Origin: Stakelama pacifica | GTDB taxonomy: Bacteria > Pseudomonadota > Alphaproteobacteria > Sphingomonadales > Sphingomonadaceae | Reading direction: 5' to 3' | DNA length: 64,000 nt | NCBI RefSeq assembly: GCF_004361835.1 | Contig: NZ_SNWD01000007.1 | Coordinates: forward strand, 117,244-181,243 | Shown: positions 41,811 through 49,686 of the stretch, one piece after another | Numbering within the stretch: position 1 is the stretch's first letter | How the letters are laid out: each line of letters begins with the position of its first letter | Notes under the pieces: model-generated | Databases searched by the model: none | Told to the model about the DNA's origin: nothing | The model's input: only the letters and a program-made list of their open reading frames with translations | Made by a program: the position numbers and the translations under genes

Positions 41811-42661
41811 TGCCCCGCTACGACCTCGCAAGCATGGCGCGGCGGCAACGCAACTTCCGGCGCAGCGCAATCGTGTTCCGTGACATTCGCCCGCCTGCCA
41901 TGCTCGCGACCGACCTATACCAGCGCTGCTACAAGCCTGTGGTCGATCTATGGGCGAGCGCGGCGGACACGATCATCGCGCAATACGCCAGCACAATCGA
42001 CACCATGACGACCGATGCCCCTGCTGACATATCGGGCGCGATTGACGGCGCATCAAATACGTTTGATCGGCTGTTCATCACCCTGACTGCCAGCCTACGC
42101 GATTGGGTATTGCGGACAGAGCAGTGGCAGCGGGGAAGCTGGCGCGGTGCTGTCCTGTCCGCGACTGGCGTTGACCTTGGCACGCTACTCGGCCCTGCTG
42201 ACGTTCGCGCGACGATGGACACCTATATCGAGTGGAATACGAAGCTGATCCGTAACGTGTCGGACGAGGCGCGTAAGAAGATCGGGGATGCGGTGTTTTC
42301 GGGCCTGACACAGCGGCAACCCGCGCGCGATGTGGCGGCGCGTATACGTGAAGTGGTGGGCATGTCGCAGCGTCGGTCGATCAACATCGCCAGCGACCAG
42401 CTCAGCAAGATCAGCAGCGAGCTTGCCGACGAACGCAGGCGAGAGGCTGGGCTATCGGTGTGGCAGTGGGTGTCATCCCATAAGCTACACCCTCGCGAAT
42501 GGCATCAGGCGCGCGACGGGAACCTGTATAGCGAAGAGGCCGATATGCAGGGCAAGACGGTAAACGGCAAGACGGTTGCCGAGCCGCCCGCGCGCGATGA
42601 TTGGCCGGGCCGCCCGCCTTATTGCGGATGCCGGTCGAAATCGGTGCTTGTCCTAGATTAG
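41810..42661 (+). CDS. Minor head protein (phage Mu F/SPP1 gp7-like)
   Basis: The 283-residue protein has the MuF-like domain in its C-terminal half: ISSELADERRREAGLSVWQW, then SSHKLHPREWHQARDGNLYS and the end GRPPYCGCRSKSVLVLD with the paired cysteines expected of this family. It binds the portal or assembling head and may be ejected. The GTG start overlaps the previous TAG. Confidence 0.85.
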   Translation: MPRYDLASMARRQRNFRRSAIVFRDIRPPAMLATDLYQRCYKPVVDLWASAADTIIAQYASTIDTMTTDAPADISGAIDGASNTFDRLFITLTASLRDWVLRTEQWQRGSWRGAVLSATGVDLGTLLGPADVRATMDTYIEWNTKLIRNVSDEARKKIGDAVFSGLTQRQPARDVAARIREVVGMSQRRSINIASDQLSKISSELADERRREAGLSVWQWVSSHKLHPREWHQARDGNLYSEEADMQGKTVNGKTVAEPPARDDWPGRPPYCGCRSKSVLVLD

Positions 42662-42967
42662 AACACCCGTCCTCCACTTCCACACCGGGTGCGCGCCGGT
42701 GCGAGGCCGAACCAGCGCGAAAGCGTAAAGCCGGGGAGGGTAGCGGGTTCATCTCCCGGTATGGTTCGGAATAGCGCGCTTTTTGTTTCGGGTGCAGGGT
42801 GTTTGGTGCTATGGTGCGCGGGCTGCGGAACGCCGGGTAAGCGCCGTGTCATCGCCTTTGTGCTGTCCTGCCTTTATGGTTGAACAGGTGCCGGGGCCGC
42901 AGCAACCCGACCCGATGCGCAAACACCGGGCCGGGTCTGACCACAACCGAACGTAGGAGGTTCGATC
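42662..42967 (+). ncRNA. Structured non-coding segment (three-way junction and hairpins)
   Basis: This 306-base gap within the head operon has no convincing gene but several strong structures. CCGAACC (42707-42713) pairs with GGTTCGG (42763-42769), enclosing a CGC-GAAA-GCG tetraloop hairpin and a CCGGGGAG/CTCCCGG hairpin: a three-way junction of 63 bases, followed by a T-rich stretch. ACCCGACCCG pairs with CGGGCCGGGT (42905-42936, one mismatch). CGAAC/GTTCG (42948-42964) holds GTAGGAG in its loop just before the next ATG. It may be a regulatory leader, an RNA element or a processed ncRNA. Confidence 0.45.
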
Positions 42968-43267
42968 ATGAGTGATGCGCCTGATAGCAAAATCATTGGC
43001 GAATTGTCGATTGGCTTCATGATGCCGCGCGACATAAGGCGCTTAAACCGGCATGGGTTAGCGATGCGAGACTTGCCGGAGCCAATCTCATTCAAAATGA
43101 GGCACTGGCCGAACGGTTTAGGCGACAAGCCCACGGACGCTATCGGGAAGCTGGTCAAGCTAGATTTCGAAGGCGTTGGAGGGTTGTTTCGTGTTGTGGA
43201 GGTGAGTGGCGAAACGCTAATTCTGGGCAATGGCGTTCCTGTGGAGGCGTGGAATGACCCCGCTTGA
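42968..43267 (+). CDS. Hypothetical accessory protein (99 aa)
   Basis: The product (MSDAPDSKIIGELSIGFMMP...) ends in a beta-rich part (GGLFRVVEVSGETLILGNGV). Lower GC than the head genes, with four small genes in a row here, suggests an accessory cargo block between the MuF-like and DUF2213 genes. The ribosome site is shown in a hairpin loop. Confidence 0.6.
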   Translation: MSDAPDSKIIGELSIGFMMPRDIRRLNRHGLAMRDLPEPISFKMRHWPNGLGDKPTDAIGKLVKLDFEGVGGLFRVVEVSGETLILGNGVPVEAWNDPA

Positions 43268-43535
43268 ACGCGCCGCGCGGGCGCTCACCGCCACACTGCG
43301 TCATCATGGCGTTGAAATGCATCCCGATGATATACGAGGCTGCGCTATCGACGTCATAGCCGCGATCCGCGAGCCGAGCAATGCGATGATGCGGTCAGCG
43401 GTGCCTGGATGGCCTAAACAAGGGGTCGTCATTGACCACAACACCCAAGCGGGCATGGATTTGCTTGTTGATGGAGCGGTTGCGTTCGAAGGATGGCAAG
43501 CCATGATCGACGCGCTACTGGCGGAGGGCGAGTGA
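43254..43535 (+). CDS. Hypothetical accessory protein (93 aa)
   Basis: MTPLERAARALTATLRHHGV is followed by EMHPDDIRGCAIDVIAAIRE and VAFEGWQAMIDALLAEGE. Small helical phage protein, 14-base overlap with the previous gene. No function known. Confidence 0.6.
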   Translation: MTPLERAARALTATLRHHGVEMHPDDIRGCAIDVIAAIREPSNAMMRSAVPGWPKQGVVIDHNTQAGMDLLVDGAVAFEGWQAMIDALLAEGE

Positions 43536-43759
43536 TGGGGCCGGACACAATCGTAAGAACCCAGCGCGGCGATTTGCGCCTCGACCAGCTTACCGAGGGC
43601 GATCGTTTATTGGACGAGTCGGGCGAAACTATCGCACATATCATGCATTACGAATATCGTGACATGCGTGGCCCGGTTACGAGGTGGTTTGACGCGATGA
43701 CGGGGCAAAAGCCTAAGCCTGCGGTTCACAACATTCGCGTTGATAGGTCGGGCGAATGA
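43535..43759 (+). CDS. Hypothetical accessory protein, weak Hint-like start
   Basis: The 74-residue product starts MGPDTIVRTQRGDLRLDQLT and continues EGDRLLDESGE, a pattern close to the first strands of Hint (intein/hedgehog) domains (G-D-x-V/I-L after a short loop). No later Hint blocks are present, so at most it is a fragment or convergent. ATG overlaps the previous TGA. Confidence 0.55.
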   Translation: MGPDTIVRTQRGDLRLDQLTEGDRLLDESGETIAHIMHYEYRDMRGPVTRWFDAMTGQKPKPAVHNIRVDRSGE

Positions 43760-44022
43760 TGGCTATCGACTGGAAACCGATCGCTGATATGCCGCAATCT
43801 CTGAAAGACGGTCGCGAGGTTCTGCTTGGTTGGTGGGAGAGAAATGTCGGTGGGACTGCAAACCCACGTCCTGACTACTGGTCATCGGTTGTTGTGATAT
43901 GGTGGAAAGCCTTTCCCCATAGTGAAGGCAGATGGGACATAGTTCATACCGGGGAATATGCCGAGAGCAGCAGCTTTTACGAAACGCCGACCCACTACGC
44001 CGAGATAACCCCGCCCACCTAA
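43756..44022 (+). CDS. DUF551-like protein
   Basis: The 88-residue protein (MMAIDWKPIADMPQSLKDGR EVLLGWWER, ending THYAEITPPT) matches the DUF551 pattern of small phage proteins with a W-x-P-I start and a final THYAEI. Lower GC. Function unknown. Confidence 0.75.
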   Translation: MMAIDWKPIADMPQSLKDGREVLLGWWERNVGGTANPRPDYWSSVVVIWWKAFPHSEGRWDIVHTGEYAESSSFYETPTHYAEITPPT

Positions 44023-44055
44023 CGGCGGTAAATCCCCGCCCGCGCGACCTTTACC

Positions 44056-45210
44056 GTGCGGGAGATGCTATTCCATGACCGCCTTTCGGTAGAAGATAAG
44101 GGCCGCTCCTCGGACGGCTACCGCAAGGTTCGTGCCCGTTCTGCCCGCGCCGGGGTCTATGACTATCTCGGCAGCGAGGTTGACCCCGAAGGTAAGCACT
44201 TCAAGGCCGACCAGATCGTCAAGGTCTATCGCCCTGCCGATGAGGTGTTCGCGAAGGATTCCCTCGCCAGCTTCGTGCTGAAGCCTATCACCGACGACCA
44301 TCCACGCGAGCCGGTCAATTCCGCCAACTGGCGCGACCATGCGCGCGGCGCGATTATCGGCGCGGTGAAGGACGGGGATTATGTCGGCTTCGACCTTGCT
44401 TTCATGGACGGCAACACCGTTTCCAAACTGGACGCGGGTAAGCGCGAGCTGTCCAACGGCTATTCCTGCGACCTCGCCATCGAGAGCGGCACCGCGCCCT
44501 CTGGCGAAACCTATGACGCAGTTCAGAAGAACATCCGTGGCAACCATGTCGCGCTTGTATCTCAGGGAAGAGCAGGCCCTGAGTGCCGTGTCAACGACGC
44601 GAAGCCTGATGCTTTCGCGCTCTGCGACAGCAACCCCGATGCACTGGCAGGCATCGCCACCCCTCCCATTGGAGACACCCAAATGAAGACCATGACGATC
44701 GACGGCCTGAAGGTGTCGAACGTCTCCGATGAAGCGGAGGCGGCGATTACCAAGCTACAGGGCCAGCTTAAGGACGCACTCGACGCCCGCACCGCCGACA
44801 AATCGGAGCATGACAAGGCGCTCGCTGCGAAGGACACCGAAATCGACAAGCTGAAGGCCAATCAGGTCGATCAGGCGAAGATCGACGCGATGGCCGATGC
44901 AAAGGCGGAAGTCGTCGCGAAGGGCAAGGCTCTGCTGGGCGACAAGATGCCCGAAGCCAAGGGTAAGTCGGTTGCCGACATGCGCCGCGCGATCGTTGCA
45001 GCGAAGCTGGGCGATGCTGCGGTTGCCGACAAGTCGGACGATTATGTCGAGGCGCGTTTCGATGGCCTGACCGCCGATGCGAAGGACGCCAGCACGCAGG
45101 TTCGCGACATGGGTGCTCCGATCGTGACCGGCGATAGCGCGATGCAGCGCGATTCCGCACGCAACGAATACATTGCCCGTCTGACGGGTAGCAAGAAGGA
45201 GGCCGCATAA
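44056..45210 (+). CDS. DUF2213 head protein (protease/scaffold-like)
   Basis: The 384-residue protein opens EMLFHDRLSVEDKGRSSDGY, has VYRPADEVFAKDSLASFVLK PITDDHP and GNHVALVSQGRAGPECRV, the hallmarks of DUF2213 proteins encoded before the capsid gene. The N-terminal part resembles prohead proteases and the C-terminal part (about 210-300) is a coiled coil rich in Lys, Asp and Ala, like a scaffold. The start is either GTG 44056 or ATG 44065; neither has ideal spacing to GGGAG. Confidence 0.85.
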   Translation: MREMLFHDRLSVEDKGRSSDGYRKVRARSARAGVYDYLGSEVDPEGKHFKADQIVKVYRPADEVFAKDSLASFVLKPITDDHPREPVNSANWRDHARGAIIGAVKDGDYVGFDLAFMDGNTVSKLDAGKRELSNGYSCDLAIESGTAPSGETYDAVQKNIRGNHVALVSQGRAGPECRVNDAKPDAFALCDSNPDALAGIATPPIGDTQMKTMTIDGLKVSNVSDEAEAAITKLQGQLKDALDARTADKSEHDKALAAKDTEIDKLKANQVDQAKIDAMADAKAEVVAKGKALLGDKMPEAKGKSVADMRRAIVAAKLGDAAVADKSDDYVEARFDGLTADAKDASTQVRDMGAPIVTGDSAMQRDSARNEYIARLTGSKKEAA

Positions 45211-45650
45211 TGGCTGCTGTTCAGACCGCATACGGCAACCGACTCGCGCCTCTCGCGCTTGGGCAGGTCGTCAATCAGGAACTCCACAACGCGGATTCGC
45301 TGCTTCTTGAAGATGCAACCGCAATCGGCTTCGGTCGCGCGGTTTTCACCGGCACCGCTGACAACGAAGCGACTGCGACCCCTTCATCGCTTTTTGAGGG
45401 CGTGACCTTCCGCGATGTGACCGTGGAGAGCGCAACCGCAGATACCTTCGAACAGGGCGACACTATGCCTGTGATGAAGCTGGGTGTGGTTGCGGTTCAG
45501 GCATCGGTCGCAGTCGATAAGGGTGATGCTGTCTACGTCACCAGCGCTGGCGCGTGGACCAATGTATCGACCGGCAACACTGCCGTACCGAAGGCCACCT
45601 TCGACGCAACCATTTCGGCGGCGGGCCTCGTTCCGCTTCGCCTGAAGTAA
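45210..45650 (+). CDS. Head decoration / structural cement protein (Gp24-like)
   Basis: The 146-residue protein (AYGNRLAPLALGQVVNQELH, DATAIGFGRAVFTGT, VVAVQASVAVDKGDAVYVTS) matches the DUF2190/Gp24-like beta-barrel cement proteins that stabilise the capsid. It overlaps the DUF2213 stop by one base and lies 13 bases before the capsid gene, the usual position. Confidence 0.85.
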   Translation: MAAVQTAYGNRLAPLALGQVVNQELHNADSLLLEDATAIGFGRAVFTGTADNEATATPSSLFEGVTFRDVTVESATADTFEQGDTMPVMKLGVVAVQASVAVDKGDAVYVTSAGAWTNVSTGNTAVPKATFDATISAAGLVPLRLK

Positions 45651-45663
45651 GGGGGAAACAGAA

Positions 45664-46629
45664 ATGCTTACCATCGACGCAAACCCCTTCATGAACGACG
45701 CACAGGGGGCGCTTAGCTTCCTTGGCCAGCAGGCCGCATATGTCGAACAGGAAGTGTTCCGCACCAAATATGAGGATATCCAGTATCCCGAACTGGTGAC
45801 GATCGACACCTCCGCAGGCGAGTTCGCCAAGACGATCGAGTTCTATTCGATGGATGGCGTCGGACAGGCAAAGTGGTTCAACCACCTGTCCAAGGATGTC
45901 CCGAACGCCGATGTGAACATGACGAAGTTCACGCATTCGATCGAAATGGCTGCGATCGGCTATCGCTACACCACCGAGGAACTGGGTTACGCCTCGCGCC
46001 TCGGCATTTCGCTGGACACCGAACGCGCTTCGTTCGCGCGCCGCGCCTATGAGGAGTTCATCGATGAACTGGTGAAGTCGGGCGACACGCAAAAGGGTAT
46101 GACCGGCCTGTTCAACGATGCCAGCGTCGGCACTGCCAATGTCGCGGCGGACGGTTCCGGTTCATCGCGAGCATGGACGGCAAAGACACCGATTCAGGTT
46201 CTTCGCGATGTCAACGAAGCGCTGACCTCGGTTTACGAAGGATCGAAGCGCGTCGAAATGGCGAATACGCTTCTGCTCCCGACCGCTGCTTTCACGTATA
46301 TCGCGACTACGCCGATGGCCGCTGAAAGCAACATGACGATCCTTGATTGGCTGATGCGCGGCAACGTCTACACCGCGACGACCGGCCAGCCCCTCGTCAT
46401 CAAGGCGGTTGGCGGGCTTGAGGATGCAGGCGCTTCGAGCACGGGCCGCATGATCGCGTATCGCAATACCCGCGATGTCGTGAAGCTGCATCTGCCGGTC
46501 CCGCTTCGCTTCCTTGAGCCGATGCGTTCCGGACCGATGATTTACGAAGTCCCCGGCTACTTCAAGACGGGTGGCGTCGAAATCCGGCTCCCCGGCGCGG
46601 TGCGTTATCGCGACGGCATTACCGCCTGA
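45664..46629 (+). CDS. Major capsid protein (DUF2184)
   Basis: The 321-residue protein belongs to the DUF2184 major capsid family of the HK97 fold: FLGQQAAYVEQEVFRTKYED, the DTSAGEFAKTIEFYSMDGVG segment, AIGYRYTTEELGYASRLGIS and YKVPGYF-like YEVPGYFKTGGVEIRLPGAV near the C-terminus. A terminator follows, which would raise capsid over connector transcripts. Confidence 0.92.
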   Translation: MLTIDANPFMNDAQGALSFLGQQAAYVEQEVFRTKYEDIQYPELVTIDTSAGEFAKTIEFYSMDGVGQAKWFNHLSKDVPNADVNMTKFTHSIEMAAIGYRYTTEELGYASRLGISLDTERASFARRAYEEFIDELVKSGDTQKGMTGLFNDASVGTANVAADGSGSSRAWTAKTPIQVLRDVNEALTSVYEGSKRVEMANTLLLPTAAFTYIATTPMAAESNMTILDWLMRGNVYTATTGQPLVIKAVGGLEDAGASSTGRMIAYRNTRDVVKLHLPVPLRFLEPMRSGPMIYEVPGYFKTGGVEIRLPGAVRYRDGITA

Positions 46630-46658
46630 TCGGATTTCGTCACAAGTAGGTGGAGGGA

Positions 46659-46690
46659 GGGGCGGGTCGGTATGGCTCGCCCCTTTTGTT
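46659..46690 (+). terminator. Terminator after the major capsid gene
   Basis: GGGGCGGG (46659-46666) pairs with CTCGCCCC (46676-46683) with one G-T pair, followed by TTTTGTTT. It lies 30 bases after the capsid stop and just before the next ribosome site; likely partial termination. Confidence 0.75.
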
Positions 46691-46704
46691 TCAGGAGACA
46701 AGAC

Positions 46705-47004
46705 ATGCCCGATTATACCGAACACACCGTAACGAACGAAGGCAAGGCACCACGCGGCGTTTATACGCGCGACGGCATGGTCACGATCCTGCCGGGGCAG
46801 ACCAAGCCTATTACTATTTCGGATGAGATTGCCAAAGAGGAGCGGGCGTTTCTTTCGTTTGGTAAGGCAGCGAGCCGCAAGGAGTTGTCCGACCACACCG
46901 TGGATGAGCTTAAGCTGATCGCGGACGATGAAGGCGCAGACCTCGAAGGCATCACGAAAAAAGCGGATATCATTTCCGCAATCGAGCTTCACCGGGAAGG
47001 TTGA
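46705..47004 (+). CDS. Hypothetical head-connector-region protein (99 aa)
   Basis: The product starts MPDYTEHTVTNEGKAPRGVY and ends in a short helical part that looks like a HeH/LEM-type or SAP-like bihelical module (SDHTVDELKLIADDEGADLE GITKKADIISAIE). Such modules occur in head-tail proteins. CAGGAGA precedes the ATG. Confidence 0.65.
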   Translation: MPDYTEHTVTNEGKAPRGVYTRDGMVTILPGQTKPITISDEIAKEERAFLSFGKAASRKELSDHTVDELKLIADDEGADLEGITKKADIISAIELHREG

Positions 47005-47123
47005 TGGTAGACCAGCTACCAGACCTAGAGGGTGGGGCAGGACGTCGCGTCGAAACCACGCCGGTGCTTATCGTCAACCCGGACGGCTCGCGGGCCAACG
47101 CCATTACGGTATTTGGAGAATAG
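47004..47123 (+). CDS. 39-residue paralogue of the protein at 41475
   Basis: ATG overlaps the previous TGA by one base. The product starts MVDQLPDLEGGAGRRVETTP, followed by VLIVNPDGSRANAITVFGE. It is nearly the same as the first 30 residues of the 111-residue late protein at 41475. As a separate tightly coupled gene, it looks like a duplicated conserved peptide rather than chance. Confidence 0.65.
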   Translation: MVDQLPDLEGGAGRRVETTPVLIVNPDGSRANAITVFGE

Positions 47124-47125
47124 AC

Positions 47126-47524
47126 ATGGCTTATGTCGCGCCCACGCCTGCCGATCTGAAGACCCGATACCCGGCATTCGCTGACGTTCCCGACGCCACG
47201 GTGCAGCTATGGCTTACCGACGCCACGCGGTTCACGGTGGGATGGCCGATAGAGGACGATCGCGCGCTTGGGGAAATCACCTATGCCGCGCACATGATGG
47301 TGCGTAGCGGCGCGCTCACGACCGGAACAGGTGCAATCGCATCACTGCCGGGAGTTACCAACTTCAAGAGCGGCACCTTCAGCGCATCGTTCAGCGATGA
47401 AGCGGTCAAGGCGAGCGTGAAGGGTGGATACCAGTCTACCGAATACGGGCAGCAATTCGAGATGCTACAGCGCCGTAACCTCGGCCCCGGCGTTCGGATC
47501 ATCAATAGCGCGGTGGGACTGTGA
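47126..47524 (+). CDS. Head-tail connector protein (DUF4054)
   Basis: The 132-residue protein fits DUF4054 connectors: YVAPTPADLKTRYPAFADVP followed by VQLWLTDATRFTVGWP and YAAHMMVRSG, with a C-terminal YGQQFEMLQRRNLGPGVRII. It probably sits under the portal as adaptor. Two bases separate it from the previous gene. Confidence 0.85.
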   Translation: MAYVAPTPADLKTRYPAFADVPDATVQLWLTDATRFTVGWPIEDDRALGEITYAAHMMVRSGALTTGTGAIASLPGVTNFKSGTFSASFSDEAVKASVKGGYQSTEYGQQFEMLQRRNLGPGVRIINSAVGL

Positions 47525-47895
47525 ACCTCGCCGCTGCGTTTGAAAGCCTTGCGGGCACCGTGGCGGCGGCAGTGGGCGCGCCGTTTTATGCGGCCGAGCG
47601 ACTGACCGAAACTGCGCCGGTTCTGGATGCAGGCGGTTCGATCGTCACGCCGGGAACGCTCGTTCGAACGCCATGCCGGTGCCAAGTCGATGACGCTACC
47701 GATGCCATGCGGCAGGATGCCAGCTTCGTGCAGGGCGATGTGCGCCTGATCGTGCTGGGTCTGGATAGCCTGACGACCGATGCGCGTATCAGCGTCACGG
47801 AGGGGCCGGGGGCGGGCACGTATTCGGTGCAGTCGGTGTCGCGCGATCCTGCCGGTGTCGGGTTTGTGTGCCGGGGGAGGGTCGATAATGGCTAA
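47521..47895 (+). CDS. Head-tail stopper-like protein
   Basis: The 124-residue beta-rich protein starts with GTG overlapping the previous stop by four bases. RTPCRCQVDDATDAMRQDAS FVQGDVRLIVLGL and TYSVQSVSRDPAGVGFVCRG are typical of phage head completion/stopper proteins. Assigned mainly from position between DUF4054 and gp10-like genes. Confidence 0.65.
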   Translation: MNLAAAFESLAGTVAAAVGAPFYAAERLTETAPVLDAGGSIVTPGTLVRTPCRCQVDDATDAMRQDASFVQGDVRLIVLGLDSLTTDARISVTEGPGAGTYSVQSVSRDPAGVGFVCRGRVDNG

Positions 47896-48310
47896 GCGCC
47901 CCAAAGGACTGGATGCGCATCTGAAGCGGCTCGCGCGGCTATACGGTCCGGAGGGGACGCGGCTTGTCGATCAGGCTATTTTTGTCGGAGCGGACGAAAT
48001 CCGCGTAGAAGCGCAAATATCTATTACAACGGGGTCTGTAAGTGGTGCGGGCCATGTTCCTTCGCTTCCCGGCCAACCGCCGAACAACGATACTGGAACG
48101 CTCGCAAACTTCATCAACGTAGAGCATCGCGCTGGCTCGCTAAAAGCTACCGTTCGAAGTGATGCGACATATTCCGCTGATCTGGAGTTCGGCACAAGCA
48201 AGATGGCCGAACGACCATTTATGAGGCCCGCGCGTGACAAAAAGAAGAGTGAGGTCAAGCGATTAGTGCAGCAGGCCATGAACAAAGCTGTGAAAGGATC
48301 GGGGACATGA
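47888..48310 (+). CDS. HK97 gp10-like tail-component protein
   Basis: The 140-residue protein contains the gp10-like segments PSLPGQPPNNDTGTLANFIN, ATVRSDATYSADLEFGTSKM and AERPFMRPARDKKKSEV, matching neck/tail-completion proteins of the HK97 gp10 family. It joins the head stopper and the tail. Confidence 0.85.
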   Translation: MAKRPKGLDAHLKRLARLYGPEGTRLVDQAIFVGADEIRVEAQISITTGSVSGAGHVPSLPGQPPNNDTGTLANFINVEHRAGSLKATVRSDATYSADLEFGTSKMAERPFMRPARDKKKSEVKRLVQQAMNKAVKGSGT

Positions 48311-48507
48311 AGGACGTGACGTTTTCGAAAGATTGGGATTATCGCCCCGACGCTACGCGCACGGTTCGCTATCTCGCTGAACACTCCTATTCGATCGCGA
48401 ACGAAACTGAACGCGAAGCCCGCGAGGCTGGCGTGCTGAAGAAGGGCAAGGGCAATGGACCTGACAACGGAACTGCGGCGGGCGATACTGATCAGTCTGA
48501 AGGCTGA
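48307..48507 (+). CDS. Small hypothetical neck-region protein (66 aa)
   Basis: MKDVTFSKDWDYRPDATRTV followed by YLAEHSYSIANETEREAREA. Similar small proteins (WDYRP...AREAG) occur at this place in related alphaproteobacterial prophages. It overlaps the next gene by 53 bases in another frame. Confidence 0.6.
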   Translation: MKDVTFSKDWDYRPDATRTVRYLAEHSYSIANETEREAREAGVLKKGKGNGPDNGTAAGDTDQSEG

Positions 48508-48895
48508 CAGTGCCGTCACCGCCCTTGTGCCCGCCACGTCGATCTATGGGCAATCCGCGCCTGCTACGCCGCCATGGCCATTCATCAAGGCCGGAACGCC
48601 GATAGATGGACCGCAAGACGCATCGTGCCAGCGCGGCGAGAGCATCCGATGGACGCTCCATGTTTTCGCCGGTTCGCGCAAGCAGGGCGGCGCGGAGGTC
48701 GAAACGGTTGAGGATCATATCGGGCGCATCATGGCCGCCATCAAGAAGAACCTGCACCGGCAAACACTGACCTTTACCGATGGCAAGGCAACGCTGCGCT
48801 ACATCAATTCTCAGCGGCTTATCGATGGCGATGCAAGCCAGTTGCACGGAATTATCGAGTTCCGCGCAAAAGTGATGACCGGGTGGGCGGCATAG
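48455..48895 (+). CDS. DUF3168 tail-completion protein
   Basis: The 146-residue product has the DUF3168 pattern: TTELRRAILISLKADSAVTA, PWPFIKAGTPIDGP, a histidine-containing WTLHVFAGSRKQGGAEVETV and LHGIIEFRAKVM. The family corresponds to tail terminator/completion proteins in the GTA and related phages. Confidence 0.85.
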   Translation: MDLTTELRRAILISLKADSAVTALVPATSIYGQSAPATPPWPFIKAGTPIDGPQDASCQRGESIRWTLHVFAGSRKQGGAEVETVEDHIGRIMAAIKKNLHRQTLTFTDGKATLRYINSQRLIDGDASQLHGIIEFRAKVMTGWAA

Positions 48896-48910
48896 CGTAT
48901 AGCTTTCCTT

Positions 48911-49198
48911 GTGGACGACCTTTTGCCCGAAGCTGCAATCCTATTGATGATCCGTGCCGAACTGATCGGGCCTGAGGCTCTGGTCGATCTGGCGGACGAA
49001 TACGACACGCGCGCAAGCCGGGAACGGGTCAAGGAACTGGCCGACCAGCTATCCATGACGGCTCACCGCCTTCGCGTGCTGGCGATCGACCATGACCCGC
49101 CGCCCGCCGTTGATCCCGAAAGCCAGATGCGCGCCGAATATCTGCGTAAGCGCATGTGGGAGCGCGGCGCAATTGATGGCGGCAAACAAAGCGACTGA
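48911..49198 (+). CDS. Hypothetical tail-region protein (95 aa)
   Basis: GTG start. The product (MDDLLPEAAILLMIRAELIG...) is helical with RASRERVKELADQLSMTAHR and an end rich in charged residues. Inserted between tail terminator and tail tube genes. No function recognised. Confidence 0.6.
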   Translation: MDDLLPEAAILLMIRAELIGPEALVDLADEYDTRASRERVKELADQLSMTAHRLRVLAIDHDPPPAVDPESQMRAEYLRKRMWERGAIDGGKQSD

Positions 49199-49239
49199 TC
49201 GGGCTTAGCGTTTCCCGCAAATAGCGGAGAATTGACCCC

Positions 49240-49686
49240 ATGTCGCTGCCCAACGAACCCGATTTCGCGCTCATCAAAAAGGGCGACGGAGCCGACCCGG
49301 AAGTGTTCACCATGATTTGCGGTATCGAGAACGTCTCGGTCAACAAGGCCGCACAGACGAGCGATCGCTATCGTCGCGACTGCACGAAAATGGGCGTAAC
49401 CCCGGTTCGTAAGATCAAGGCGACGGGCAAGGCGCTTACTGTAACCGGCTCGGGCGCAGCGAACGTCGATAATATCGCTGATTTCGAAGCTGCGTTCGGG
49501 CAGATCGCGAACTATGAAATCGAGCTTTACAAATATGACGGCACCGACACCGGCGCGCTCATGGGCACCTATTTCGGTTCGTTCATGCTGACGACCGACA
49601 ACGGTACGTTCGACGCCAACGCTGATAGCTCCGGGGATATCACGCTGGAAAGCGACGGAACGTGGAGTTATTCGGCGGCTGCGTAA
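49240..49686 (+). CDS. Phage tail tube protein
   Basis: The 148-residue beta-rich protein contains SLPNEPDFALIKKGDGADPE, FTMICGIENVSVNKAAQTSD RYRRDC and SGDITLESDGTWSYSAAA, matching tail tube proteins of GTA/HK97-like siphoviruses. It forms the tail shaft polymer. It is followed directly by the chaperone gene whose ATG overlaps its stop. Confidence 0.88.
   Translation: MSLPNEPDFALIKKGDGADPEVFTMICGIENVSVNKAAQTSDRYRRDCTKMGVTPVRKIKATGKALTVTGSGAANVDNIADFEAAFGQIANYEIELYKYDGTDTGALMGTYFGSFMLTTDNGTFDANADSSGDITLESDGTWSYSAAA

Noticed and set aside
42707..42769. A tRNA-like fold with a 7-bp end stem and a CGGGTTCATCTCCCG-like arm
   Set aside because: There is no anticodon arm, the T loop lacks the conserved A, and no CCA follows; treated as a three-way junction instead.
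42761..42883. A 40-codon frame (MVRNSALFVSGAGC...) in the head-operon gap
   Set aside because: It has no ribosome site, starts inside the three-way junction stem, and has no neighbours' overlap style; the structure explains the region better.
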